DNA of 64,000 nt from the NCBI GenBank assembly GCA_019096065.1, contig JAGUCH010000001.1:12214001-12278000 (forward strand), in the 5' to 3' direction. Every line of letters starts with the position of its first letter. Positions within the stretch are counted from its first letter, which is position 1. The notes below the pieces were generated by a model. That model searched no databases and had not been told where the DNA came from. It saw only the letters and a list, made by a program, of their open reading frames with translations. Origin of the DNA: Paracyclopina nana (lineage: Eukaryota; Arthropoda; Copepoda; Cyclopoida; Cyclopettidae). The position numbers were made by a program, and so were the translations under genes. Shown here in pieces: positions 1 through 13,538 of the stretch.

Positions 1-3000
1 TTCATACGCTGCCATTTGAGAAGGAGGAGGAAGTGGCTGAAAGTTTCAATTTGATTTTTCTTTCAAAAGCCAGCTAGCTGTGGTTATAATGACACGGCAG
101 CAGCTTTAGACGCTGCAGCATGGCTATAATTATTTGAAGACTTTTTGCACACAGCTCTCATGTCATGATGGCAATCAGGTAGCCGAAATTGAAAGAGCTC
201 CTTTCAATTCCAGGAGTACTGCAGCAGTTGTGGGGCTCGTTGATAACATGATGGGCAGCTAGCTACTTTTCAGTGTAGCTTGTGGCACATTTTAAAAACC
301 ACAAATTGAACGGAAACGAGGTCAGTCCTCTGGATTTCTCCTTTTACGACTCATCATTATTATAAATGTCGTGGGATTGACCCCCAATCCGACGCAGGCC
401 CACTGATGATTAATCTACATTGCATATTGGCGTGTGCTACTTCCCGATAGCCTGTGGTAGCTGTGATTGTGGTTTTTCCCAGAAGATCGAGTACGAGATG
501 ATCTATAGCACGTTTCCATCCAAGAAATTCGTTCTGAGCTATGTATATATCAGCGGCAGCTAGGCAGCAGCTTCTTGGGGGAAGCCATTAGACTCTCTCC
601 TCATTTCGACACGCTAACATTTTTCCTAGCGTGATAAATTAAGACCAGCCATCCTTTATGACTGCTCATGAAAACCAAGAAGATGCGCGACTACTCTTGA
701 CCTGATGGTGGCGATGATGATGATGGGCTAATTACGACTGTCATTTGAGCATGGAAACATGGCTCAGGTATTGGTTATGGCTCGCAGTTCCCGCGCGCTC
801 TGATAATAATAACAGTAACGGCCACCCAGTATAAAGTGCTGTTGGAAACATTATATCTGTATGGCATTGAAAAGGGCCATTTTGGGGGCAGTAATGACCC
901 CACACATTGCCCTGGTAGCAGCAGCAAATTGCATCGAGTCTTCTTGGACTTGTGTGATTACAGTCTCTGCTTCCTACTCGGTGTGCTAAGCAGCAACTAC
1001 GGTATACACTTTACATGCAGCAAGCCCCATCATCATTACGCTCATATGAATGACGGAGCTCGTTTTTTGCAAACAACAAGTAAGTGGTTAACGAGGCTCT
1101 GAAATCTAGCCACCATTCAGGAAGACGAGATGGTGCCTGCGAGGCAAGAGGAAAATATTCATCACCACCAGTACTTTGGCTGAAGCTTGGTACTCAATTT
1201 AAAGAAGCTCGAGGAAATGGACAATTTTTATCATCCGATCACTGAGCTGATAAATCCATCCTCCAGGATCATTGTCTATACCGGCAAGTCCAATGCTTTT
1301 AAAGCTCATTTCCTGTGTGGACGTCATCCAATCATTATCATAGTACATGCCAGCGCACGTCCAAGAGATAATTGTCAAGATAAAGAGAGAAGAGAGCTAT
1401 ATTGTAGCTCACTCAAAGCTATGGCGGCATTTTTTTTCGCAGACTAATCTAATGCTAGTACATGGGATTTAGATTACACTAATAATGATAGGGCACCCTG
1501 TCAATTTCTACACTGCAACTGTACTCGTCGACCATTCATCCTCTGCAGCTTGGCTCGGCATGAAATTAAAGCATCCGCTCGCGTCAAAAAGTGACAAAAG
1601 TATAGGTTGGTCACTCTACCACCATTTACCACATATTTTAACAATGACTTGGACAATTTTCGACAGGTCACACCGCAAAGCTACTTGCTATGCCCGTGAG
1701 GTGGCGCAGAGATAGGCTTAGCATTTTCATCTTTATCGACTGCTTTCTCTTTATGCTAGGATTTTTTTAATAGCGTGAGAAAAATCCTGTGTGTCACGTA
1801 TAGTTCTCATGAAAAGAAAAAGATATTAAAGATTCGCGTTTGATGACGATGAGGCCCGCTCCATCAAATGATCGAGAGAGTGCATTGCAATTAGCCAAAA
1901 GCTAGCTGGTGGTGCTGCAGCTGAAGATTACTTCCTTTGCAGTCAGTCTTTTGTCATGATTTATCATTGTGATGTCAGTCCACAAAACCACCACTGTCGT
2001 TCAATATGAAATTGGGCTTTCTTTCTGCGGCTGAAGCAGCGGTACTTTTGCCCATTGAAATTCTTGTCACGTTCATCAGACGTGTGGGTTGGTGGGAGAT
2101 CTAATATCTGTTTTGTTGGCACACTCTCAACCTGCATCAGCAGTAACAGCAGCAATGCGCTACTGAAATGTCAATTCTACGTATTTTTTCAATCTGGAGT
2201 AATTAAGCAAAAGCTTTGCGGCCATCAATTATTCAGCCCGAATGAGACAAAGGGAAAAAGGGTGGCTGCAAACTGTGTTTCTAGAAGTGACACATCACAG
2301 CTCGGCTTATAAATATGCATTGAGCTCGGGAATGAAATTTTGCCCAAAGAATTCTAAATGAGGCAGAAAGATTCTTCTCAGTGCTGATCTTACATGCTTG
2401 ATGGAATTATAGTTATTACGGTGTTTTTTCACCCCAGGTGGTCCCTTTACTTTACTGCTTCCATACTATTTTGTTTCTTCTCTTTTCATCTATTCGTCTT
2501 CACATAAATAACGATCTGAGATCACTAATGATATCTTAATTTCACGGTGGCAAAGTCAGCAGTATTTAAAATGGACACTTCATTTTCTACTGAAGCTTTA
2601 TCCATTTGAAAGAATCCATTTTTCATCGTCGTCAATTTCCACACTTCTTTTATATTACTAGAGGAGAAAAAGTTAGTCACGATAGCAGTGCCGGGTTTCT
2701 TGTCACCCTTGATTAATCTGAGGGCATTTATCGTAGAAGTAACATTCTCTCTTAAAAGTCTCAAACGAGCGCGCATTTTATAGGGTGTTCATCTACGCCT
2801 CGTTTCCTTAAAATCTTACGACAGCCTTAAACGAAATGCTTAAGTTTTTGTACTTCTGATTAATCAAAACACTTCTAGCTCATATGCCCGAAAGGGGTGG
2901 GAAAAGTGGTTTACTTAAAGCCATCAAAAGTGAATAATAATGATCAGTACTAAAATAGGAGGCTTAAGAAAAACGCAATTTAACGGAAGGAAAAAATTTC

Positions 3001-6000
3001 CTTTATAGATGAACACAGCATTAGACACACACATCTAAGTAAATTGATGGAAAAAGAAGGAGAAAAAACAAAAATTCCCGTCACAAAAAGAGACACAATA
3101 AATCGTTGTGTGCCACAAAAAACCTTCAAGCCATCGTTTTTGGCGAAAAAAAAAAGCAACGTTACAGTATAATTTGAGCGCAGATATTTCATAGCCACCC
3201 TAATTTGGGTTGATGGCTTTTTTCTTCAGTGAAAATTGCTTGTAGCTCACCAAGTTTAAAGAGCATTTTAGTTAACAATTGGCAGCAATTGAGCAAAGTG
3301 CTATTTTCACAAGCGACGTTACCACGTAGAACCTTAGCGCCATCTATGAGCGAATGCAGCAGCAAATCTAAAGAGAGAGAGAGAATGGCGTCGTCATAGT
3401 ATAATGTAATCCTCTTTGCGAAAATTCAAAAGTCTCTTCTTGGCTACTCCACTTTTTGCAAGGCTGGGCTTAATTTTGGTTGGCCAATTCATGGCAGCCA
3501 GCTCTTGAATGCTGCTGGCAACTTTTTATTCAGCAGCATTGTGGGAGCCAAATTGCATTTTTTGCCTGTTGTATGAGGACGACGGCCATCTCAGGCAGCC
3601 ATCCTTTTTCGAACTATTGTGATAGCAGCAAAAGTGATCAGTACACGTCAACCATTCTCGGCCAGACCTCAAAGGGTTGATAGGAAATTCTCATCGTGCA
3701 TTCCTGACAAATGAGCATTAATAGGGGGGTTCCAAGCTCATGAAACTAATTCTATGATGGCCAAGGTGAAATCACCGTGATCTCTGACAATTTCCAGCTA
3801 ACCCTTTCTTCACACACACATGCGGTACTACTAGTGCCACAGGAGCAGAAGAGAAATCGCCGATGCCATAAAAAAGGTGTAATCCCGGAACTTGGAAACC
3901 GCGGCCAAGCAAAACCTCTCAACCGGATAATCGGTGTCGGAACTCGGCCAGGACAAAACGTGCGGACAGCCTGGAAGGGCTCAATTAGCCTTTATTGAAT
4001 CATTTGGGCTGCAGCGCGGAGCTAAATTAGTTGAAGAGCCATGGCTTTTTGATCACGCAACTTCGCGCACCACAACAGCTCTGATAATTGATGTTCACTT
4101 GCCAATTACTACGCAAGCAAAACTCGAAAAACACGTCGTATCAGCCAACCGAGGAGGAGGAGGAGAGAAGATTGATTTGCTCCATTATTTCAGTATTGCC
4201 ATCCATGCTGATGTGAAATTGGAATAGTAAGAGAAAATTCTTGTCATGGGAGATTTGCTTAATTGGTAATTACTCTAGCTATTTGCTGGGTACAGACCTT
4301 TTCGCTACTGCTGCGCTGCCACAACTACTATTCCACTGACGACTTCCTTTACAAAATCCAGCCAGAATGGATTATGATTGCTGTTATCGGTCTCCTCGAT
4401 CTTTTACTCTATGCGAGCATGTAAGGATGAGAAGTCCGCCGCATTTGTGTCGTGAGAAATTGCGGCCTGAGTTTTCACGCGCCATAATTATTTGCGAATT
4501 CGCGTCATCGCCGTTTTTCGGCTGGTAATCCTTCAATTTATCGGGACTCCCCCCTTGGCTCTTACTGAGCCCATGATTATGATGAGCAGACCCTGGACAT
4601 GTTTTATGGGTGCTGCTGCGGTAACGGGTTGAGAGCCTCAAATTAATGGCCTCGGTTGACAGCTGCAGAATTGATATCACCAGACTCTCGAATTACCGAC
4701 TCAGCAGCGGTCAATCGACGGTGGAAAACAACACCATCATCTCGTGGAATTGGCATCCTCCTTTTATTGCCCCCGAATATTTTATGATGACGTTTCGGGA
4801 AAAAAGCCTCGACAATTAATCTGTAAGTGTAGCGGAACATCACGCAATGAGGTTTGCGTGGTCGGAGCTTTTCAATGCGAAAGGTTGCGTGAGCGGTGAG
4901 CGCGCGTAGCCATTTCCCGCGACGAATTGGCGCAATTTTCCAAATGGGCCCGGCTCTATATCTGTCTGGAAAAACACCATCTCTCGATTTCTCAGCATCA
5001 TCATCATCATCACGCATCGATTGCACCGATATGATGATTCGGGAGTCGAAATGAGAGTGATTTACCCAGATGAGGTCAGGTCTAGCTGCTCACAATTAAT
5101 GAGTGGGTTCCGCCAGATTTCACCCTTTAAATCATTCGGAGGGCCAGATTGACCTCACACAGCTGCTGCTGCTGCAGCCAGATATTCTGACTGAATTTTT
5201 AGTACATAAATCCAAAAGAAAGTATAGAAAACACGGTGTCCCCCATTAATTTGGCCCTCGCGTCCCGACGCTCCCGCTGGGCCATGGTCTAGGAATTCGC
5301 CTTCATAAAAAAGTATCTCGATACCGCATGTACAGGAGAAAATTAGAAAAAACCCGAGTCATGTTGACCCCAGTTATCAGAAGCTGTAAAAGCAGCAGAC
5401 CTAGGCCCACTTGATTGCATCATCCGTCTAATAATCTCTCATAATACTCAGTGCAGTGCATTGAAGGAGGTGTACTGCGAACTTATTAGTTTTCTCTGAA
5501 TGGGCAATTTGAGACACGGAATAATACGAAAAGCTGCTCGTATGCCCCATGCTGCGTGCGGCTCCATTTATCAAGGACGACGTCGCCACAATTGAGAAAA
5601 GTGGAGAAACTGAAGTCATTTCGAGACAATTGGACTGAAAACTCATTGTGCCCCAACATTAATCCATGGACATTGATTTACTGCCATCATCGCATGAAAG
5701 GCTAGGCGTGAGCTCCCCTGGGTTCAGCCAGAGTAGAAAAATGTCCAGACATGGCGTGTAAATGGCCCACTAATGACATCATCAGCTTTCGATGCGATGA
5801 TAATTGAAGCCCAACCCAGGGCCATCTCTATCGAGCAATCCTGACGGAAGAATTCTACTTCTGTATCACGAAACTATTGTAGTTATTTTGTCCTCCACTA
5901 GGGAGCGCTTCAGTTGTGCTAGTACATAAAAAGAGCGCGAAATTCAAATTCAAGAACTGGATAAACCAGCGTGAGAGTGAGCGCTCACTCTCGCTCGCTT

Positions 6001-9000
6001 CACATGCCTGAAAGTGTTACCAGCCATTTTCCAAATTTAGCTCGCCACATAACAAATTATGGCTGTTTTTATGTGATCTTGGGGATAATGTTGAAACCAT
6101 GCACTTTAACTCAAAGAAAATTCCACAGATTTATATAGAAATTTTGTCTTGCACCCTACCATAGTACAGTCCGATGATGTGCTATAGTAAAGCTGCGCAT
6201 AGAGCTCACCTTATACTATAGATCATCTTGGCCCAACCAAAAGATGTCGTGCATCAATTCAGAATTTCACCTGCTGCTGACCTAATGGCGGATCAGAAAT
6301 TTCCAAAGGAATGTACTATTTTCGGGGTTCTCACATACTTAGAAAAGCCAGGTCATCAGGATTTCAGATATGATTTTGATGGATGGACTCCCAGCTCTGA
6401 TGAGAGACTCCATGCACAACTGCCCAGACGTTTAGCGACGAAAAATTGCTATCGCAGTTGAGTGGCAAAAGAGAACAAATCCAATCTATTGTATATTCTA
6501 TGCTGGCTGGGGGAAATTGTGAACAGCGTGCAATATTTAACGCCTACGTGCAATTTGAGGAAACCCCATTTTCGCCTAACCTTTTTACACTCGATTGAGC
6601 AGTCTCGGGAGTGTATTTGCTAAACGTCTGCATCGTCGCACGGCAAAGATCTCTCGCGATGTCAACATTCAATTTCAATTTGGGGAGGAATACTTTGGGA
6701 ATGACGTGAAGGGAAATCGTATAAGGAGAATATTTGTGTCAACTGTCAACTCAAAACGTCGTCGTCATTTTGACGGGTTCGAAGCCACCGAATTACTTTC
6801 CAATCTCGTAGTACGAGGTGAAAAGAAGTGATTTCTTTGATGTGACACTTCTTCGCTCGGCTTTTTTGGGCTCACTGTCACTCACTCAATTAAGGAGATT
6901 CAACCGCGTTGCTCCGAATGGAGAAAATCTCAATTCGCTTTTTGTTGCAAGCCAGGCATGCATATGTAACACGACAAGTATCATTGGACATGGAGCCAAA
7001 TAGTTTCTGTCACATCGACCTTTGTCGTAGTCTCCGCGCACATGTCATGAAATATTCGGGCGAAAAGAGGAGTAACAAACAAAAAACGCGAGAGCAAAAA
7101 AGTCTTGAAATTTCTGAGCTCGGCTCTCCCTCCCGCAAAGACATTTCCCAAAAGTTGACGACCTTTTCCAATTGGACTTTGATCTCGAGGCAAAAAATTG
7201 TCAGGCAATCAATTTCACCTCATGAAATTACGTGCGTTTTTTGCCTCCCAGAAATAAATGCTCTGTCACACCCCATAAAAACAAACGACCTTTAAAAAGC
7301 GGCAGCAGAATTTTCTTTGAGATTGTCGTCATCTTAATAGTTTTCTCCAACGACAGAAGATGAAGCCGAAAAGTTGCGACGCGGTAGCGCGTCATCCAAC
7401 ATAATTGCCCCGATCCAACAGATGATGCTACTTTCAAAACTATTCAAAAATTGCGGCTGTTGTGTTGTGGCGGATTTGAAATTGCGCGCGCCCCTGACTC
7501 CGAGGAATTCCACCCTGCACTCTTGTTGTATGGAAAAAAGACGCCCTCTGACGCGAGCTTCTCATCTAGGCGTAACGACCCCCAACATTGCGACTTCGAT
7601 TTCCTCATTAGAGCTGACCCTGCCAACGCTCGGAATGATTTCACTGAAGTTGTCAATTTTTGCCCCCATTTCTTTGTTGAATGAAATGGGCCAATAATCC
7701 CGGATATGTTGACGTTTGCAGTCGAAAATTGACATGCGCATGTTTGGGACGACAAGCGTTTTTCTGCCCCTTTTTTCACCACTTTTGTGTCAAACATCTG
7801 ATGGGCTAATCGATGTGGCAGCAGTCCTAATGGTTTCTTTTTGTCGCAAAAAACTGGGCCCATCTTTCACGACAAGTGTCAAAACATTCGTCATAGTTCT
7901 GCTGCTGCTGCTGCTGCTGCTAATCGATAACAGAGTCAGATATAGATATTCGAAGATGAATTGATGTGCTGCAAGCTGATGGGGGAAATGGATGACGATG
8001 ATCTCATTTGAGTCGTTTTTGCCCCCCTCAATATTTGGCCATTTGGGATGCCAAATCTAGTACACAACTCGAGACCTGAGTAGCAATCGTCAATTTATCT
8101 TTTCTGCCGTTTCTGGCACGCTCTTTGTCATGTTTACATATGTGTCACGCACTAGGTATACGCCGTAGCAGTACAAAAAGGGCCAAACATCTCACTGCAA
8201 CAGCTATTAGTGAAATAGTCAGCATTGCAGGCATATTTCGTGCATATGTATGATGTTGCAGTCCGAGTGATAATTCGGATTATTGCCCATTAAGTATAAG
8301 CTGGTTTACAACTTGGCACTTCACGACCAAGTTGGCGGGGGGTCTGCATCAATTTTACACCCAATCTCAGTCAATACTCAATAATGATCCTCCGCCTCCT
8401 CTGCGTGGAATTTGCGAGGAAATTCTGACAGTTCATCATTAACACAAGCCAAATGAACTGGATTTTAATTTTTCCACGCTCGCACTGTTTCTTGTCAACT
8501 TCTTCCCCCAGAAATATTAATGCCATGCATGCAAGGCATTTGACGATGTCGCAAAAACGCCATTTTTCACGGAAACTCACCTAGGTCAAATATCTTTGGC
8601 TGAGCCAAGGCCAAATGTGGTAATAAGCCAAAAAGTCCATTATTGGCAGTGGTCGGATTAAAAAAAAGGCCACACTGCCGCTGTTTTTTGCTTTTGGCTG
8701 CCTTATCTTACGGTCAGATATTTGCTGACGACGGGGCCTTCCTTGGATTGAGGACAGCCTATGTAGACGAAAAAACGCTTAGAGCTTTTCTCCATGCATA
8801 GAAAACCTCCCGCTATAGAGTAGCTAGGTAGTATAGCATATAGCAAAAAACCGACGACGGTATATGCTATAGCGGTGGTAGTGGCCAATTTTACCGAGTA
8901 AGCTAGTGGCCGAGCAGTGTGCAAACAAGTCATAAACAGTTGAGAGCAAGATTAGTTCTGTGCTCCTCGATGGATTCCAATTTTTTTCCACGAGAAAGCC

Positions 9001-12000
9001 AGCAAGGCCATGTATACTACTACTACGAGTAGGAGGACATTATAAAAAGTCGCTCTAGGGCTTTTGGCCTTTTTTCGAAGAACACTTTTAGTGAAAGCCT
9101 CGTCGGCTTTCCTCCTCTATGCTACATGCAAGCAAGGTCTGTGCATTTTTTGCTCGCCATTTTTTGCTCGTAGCCGCGGCGACCTCGATTTTTTGCTGCC
9201 CCTGAGTCGCAGCACTCTCAAATAGGATTCTTTTTTGCCTCCAGCAGGCCTGACCTAATTCCACAATATTCTCTGTAAAAGTATGAATAATGGATCCAAC
9301 ATCCGCTGAATGAGCAATATTGACAAGAAGTCGGCGTGGCTTTCTAATTTTCCTCAAGGGCGTTGGCGTCTGGGCCTTTTTTGCCAATCTGATATTGCAT
9401 TATGACAATTCCTCAAGGACTACAGTAGTGGATATGATGAACGAGTTTTATTAGTTTTTGCATCTCGAGGACCCTTGGGCAATGATCGCATGTCCGTGCC
9501 CTACATTGAGTCGTTTTTTATACTCACCTATAAATATGTGACAGCAAGGCTGGAGTCGGGGGCAGGCAATGGCAGGCTAATAACCTGAATTGTTGTTGTT
9601 ATGTGTGTGACATGCTCTCCTGGGCATTGGAATACAATTTGTCATGCCTCCACTAACAAAAATTGGGGACAAGTTGTTCGAGCAAAAAATCACGAGGGCT
9701 GTCAAGGAAAACTTTTACCACGCTCTGTAAGCTTGGCGTATGAAAAAGACATATTATTGTGAGCCCTCTCTAATCAAGTGGCCGAGGGTTGGTTCTTTTT
9801 CCATCAATTCTGCTGCCGTCTTTGCAAATCATGAGGATAACGTGGTATTCTAATTCTGTGGAGGAGGGAGCACCTATGTTGCTGGTTTACTGTACTGCTC
9901 ACGAGAAGGAGCAGAGAGAGCTTTGTGAAATGATGAGCTCTGAGCCTCATCACGATCGCATAAGTCCCTTTCATTTCTCCAGGGACAATACCACCCATAG
10001 ACAGAGAAGATCCGACCACATCACTCAAGGCAAGTGTTGCATAAAATGAACCCAGCTCGCGGAGAAGTACTGATTCAACAAAATCAGCTCCTAGTTACTG
10101 CAAAAAATCAGGAAAAGATACGGCAGCTTGGATTACTTCGAGTCGACGGCAGCGGTGGAAAAACGATGGAAAGACTCGTGTTTCACGGACATCGCGTTAA
10201 AAATTGGACTCGATGTATCAGAGCTTGTTGTGGCGTAGCGCAGAATGTAATTTGAAAGTGCTCTCTCGTATGTAAGCTACAGTCAGATACTGGTGCATGA
10301 GAGCTTCTTAGCAACAACTACTCCGTCGCACAAAATTACCAGACATCAGGCCTCCTGCTGTGGAGAGAAGTGGCAGCTGTTGTTGCAATTGCAATTTTGA
10401 CATGTCTCTTACGCCACCCCGCGACTTGAAAAAAGTGCATCATCTGCAGCTGTAATTGGGCTAAACTCGCCCAATATAGAAGGACGTGGGGAAATACTTA
10501 CTTTTTGCGTGATTACCTCCCCTTTCGCAGCTGAAGATGATGATGACTCACGCATTTTTATGTAAAGGCCTCATTTTTCAGGGTTTTGCAATATCTCTTA
10601 TCTAGCCCTAGCAACGTACACACCATAGCTAGATGCATCATACAGTAAAAACGAGCCATAAAACAGCGCGCGTTGTCTACTAGTATAAACTATACTAGAG
10701 ATGCGGCAAGTGACAAACAATCAGTATATTTTTTATGGAAATGAGAAAGAGTTGCACTTTTCTTCGATGAACAAAGCATCAGTGTCTGTGTGAGCTGAAG
10801 TTTACAGAATGCATGTTGTGGAGCCAAAAAGATTTTCGATTGTGTGCGGCAAACATCTATATTGAAGCATACTGTACTACGAGAGTGTGTGCAAACTACA
10901 AAATTGAGGCACGAGTTACTAGGTGCAACTGTGCAAACACATCCAAGCTTGCCCTGCAGCTCGATGATGTTCGCTCATGTCCAATACTCGCTTTTTGATC
11001 CAAAATTAGGCCATTAGCATCGTGAGTGAGATGCACTCTCCATACCTACTTATAGCTCACGACACAAAAAATCGAGTGTTTACTCGTTTTCGTCCTGAGA
11101 AGGAGCATTTATCCCCGATTTGGACAGAATTCCAGGCTGCTGCTGCTGGAAAAAAACCTAGCTAGCCTAGATAACTTTTGGAGAAAGCTTGTCACTAGCC
11201 TACAGTATAAAGTAGTAAAGCCGTGGTGTCTTCGCTTGATGATGTTGTTTTGATCAGAGCCTGTCCGACTCGTATTGAGAGTGACAAAAAATAGGCCTCG
11301 GTATGGAGTCTGAATGCATATGGCGTCGCCTCTCGAGCCAGTTCTATGATCAGTTTTTGCTGCTCCTCGTTTTTTGCTCGCGATACCAAAAAGAGGGGTG
11401 ACATCGCATGCTACGCTCCTCCAATCGTGTCAATCAAATATCTGAATGAAAAATGCTCCTGGTGGGGGATGATTTCTCTTGGGTGCGATGGGCCACCCAT
11501 CATTAAAGGGTTATTGCATGTCCGTAATTTCTTCGTGGGACCTGATGGAGCTGGTTTTTTGCTCGTCCTCACTTGTCCCACTAATGTGATAGCTATAGCT
11601 AGAAAAGTCCAATAGATTAAGAAAATAATCTCATGGTGAAATGTGTTTGCCACGTCCCAATTGGCTGCAAAAAAGGGATCGAGAGAGGATTAATCCTACA
11701 ATATATAGCGCTCAACATTTCACCACGCAGATACTACACAGTGCTTGTACTAAATAGTAGCAGTAAAATGTAAAAGGAAAAAAATGGAGAGAGATAAGAG
11801 TTTTGTCAAACACTTGTTTGACTTTATATTCATCAGGCACTGATGTTCTAGTATATGTAGCTGTTGTACATTTGACCCGGTGCTGAAAAGGCAATGTGGT
11901 GCAAAAAGTAGCCCAGTCATTATGAGTGCAGTAAAATCCGGTGGCACATCGTGAAAGGATGAGCTTTTTAATTGGCATTAGCTGTCGAGATTTGATATAT

Positions 12001-13000
12001 TTGTCTGCTTACGCCGTGAATTTCAAGGCTTCTCCAAAGGTCACCTTGATAATTTCAATGATGTTCACCAGGAGGCATCTCCAGTTGCATCAACAACAAC
12101 TTATCTCGCGGAGAAATTATGGCAGCTTAAGTGCAATTGCCGCAAATGACAGATGAATTGCAGTTGCAATGGCCTTCAGCCATTAATTCGGCCTTGATTT
12201 CGATGTAACTGTATCCCCAATGTTGCCAACTTCTGTCATATCTCACAACAACTTTCACCTTTGTCAAGTTCACTGCTAAAAATGTAGCAGCCGCGTGATT
12301 AATGTGCAACTTGCATCTGCTTCAAGGCCGTATGATTATTGTGCCAAATTGATGTGGGAAACGTGTGCATGAAAAGTGCTTAACATGTACGCATAAGAAT
12401 TTGTAGCACCAATAATTCCTACATGTGATTGGCTCGATCCGCACTTAATCTGATGCTTCATCGCTTTTTTACCGTTTCAAGCCCATTATTTCGTGAGCAA
12501 AGGTGTGTCTTTTCATCCAAGTAGCAAAAGGGCTTGTCGCGTCTCTTCTCCCGTCATTTTTGGCTCATGTCAAAGGATTTGTGCAACAATAAATGTCCGT
12601 CAAGGGGGCTACTGCATAGTATGCGCGCAAGTGCATCATCGCGTAATAACGCAATATGGCTTCACAACGTGAGACCGGATGGCCCCGGGGCTCCCACGCG
12701 TTTTTTCGTGCTAAGCTTGCATTAATATTATTACGGCAGAAATCTGGTGTGTGCAGCATAGTATGCGTAGTAGTTGGTGCTCATCAAATCCAACTATTAA
12801 CGCATAACTTCTTTGTGGTCCAAGGTCAGCATTTGGCATATGATCCACATTCTGAGGCTTATCGCAGAGGCTGCAAGTGTGAGACGTCTGGTCTTCGTAG
12901 CACGAGATAGCGGCGCGTTGTTATTAAAAATTGGCCAGTCGAGCCGTCTGCGAAAACAAGGCTGATTCAAGGCCCAGCTAGTTATCAGAAGCAAGACGCA
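1..13000. other. gene-free upstream flank of SoxC
   Basis: I find no coding region, RNA gene or complete mobile element that I can support in this stretch. The open frames on both strands are short (139 codons at most), have no recognisable domain and show no splice-linked continuation. The sequence is rich in CAGC/GCTG and ATGATG words and has a short (CTG)n run at 7899-7921. It lies 5' of a developmental transcription factor gene, so distal enhancers are plausible, but nothing in the sequence alone identifies one. Confidence 0.6.
7899..7921. repeat. (CTG)n microsatellite
   Basis: A perfect CTG trinucleotide run of about 7.7 units in non-coding sequence upstream of SoxC. Similar short CAG/CTG runs occur at 21587-21604 and 43710-43739, so this triplet is common in the genome. 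Confidence 0.9.
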
Positions 13001-13538
13001 GCTGAGTGGAGAAAAGTCACTCTGCGCGCCATCTCCCGGCTTTTTCGCCGCTGATTGGCGATGCGCGCGCTATCTGCCCGTTTAAATGTCCGCGCGACCC
13101 CTCGAGGAAGCTCGTTGCGTCGGAATAATGACGCATTGGCGAGGAGCAGCGAGCGCGCGCGCGCGTCAAGTGGAGAGCGCAATTCCGGAGAGCCCCGAAA
13201 TTGTGTCCGAAACGGCGATGCCTCCGCGACTCCCCGTTCACCGTTGATCCTTACTAAAAATGCAACAGCAAGATGTACGTGAACCGACCACGGTGTCGGT
13301 CACTCACCAACTTGTGGAAATAGTCGGGACGCTTACACTTGAAGCTTCATTCGTGCACGTGGTGCCGACCTAGCGACACGCACGTTGTTCCATACATTTA
13401 CTTGAAAAAAGCAAACTTGTCGCAACATCTCCGACGACAGTAGCAGACTCTGTATAGTGTTGTCGAAAAAGCGCCGCTTTGTCTTTTTCCACATCACACA
13501 GGCTGACATTTGAACAGTCGTCGAACGAGTGACAAGCA
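13001..13538 (+). promoter_or_regulatory. GC-rich 5' region of SoxC (probable promoter/5' UTR)
   Basis: Directly upstream of the SoxC start codon, base composition shifts from AT-rich to GC-rich. Many CpG-containing words appear, including a (CG)n run near 13153-13165. This is the only such island near the gene. I infer that it holds the promoter and 5' leader. I cannot place the transcription start, and I see no convincing TATA box. A 5' UTR intron cannot be excluded. Confidence 0.4.

Noticed and set aside
4643-5026. 127-codon minus-strand frame
   Set aside because: Arg/His-rich composition without domains, and no promoter or exon support; likely chance.
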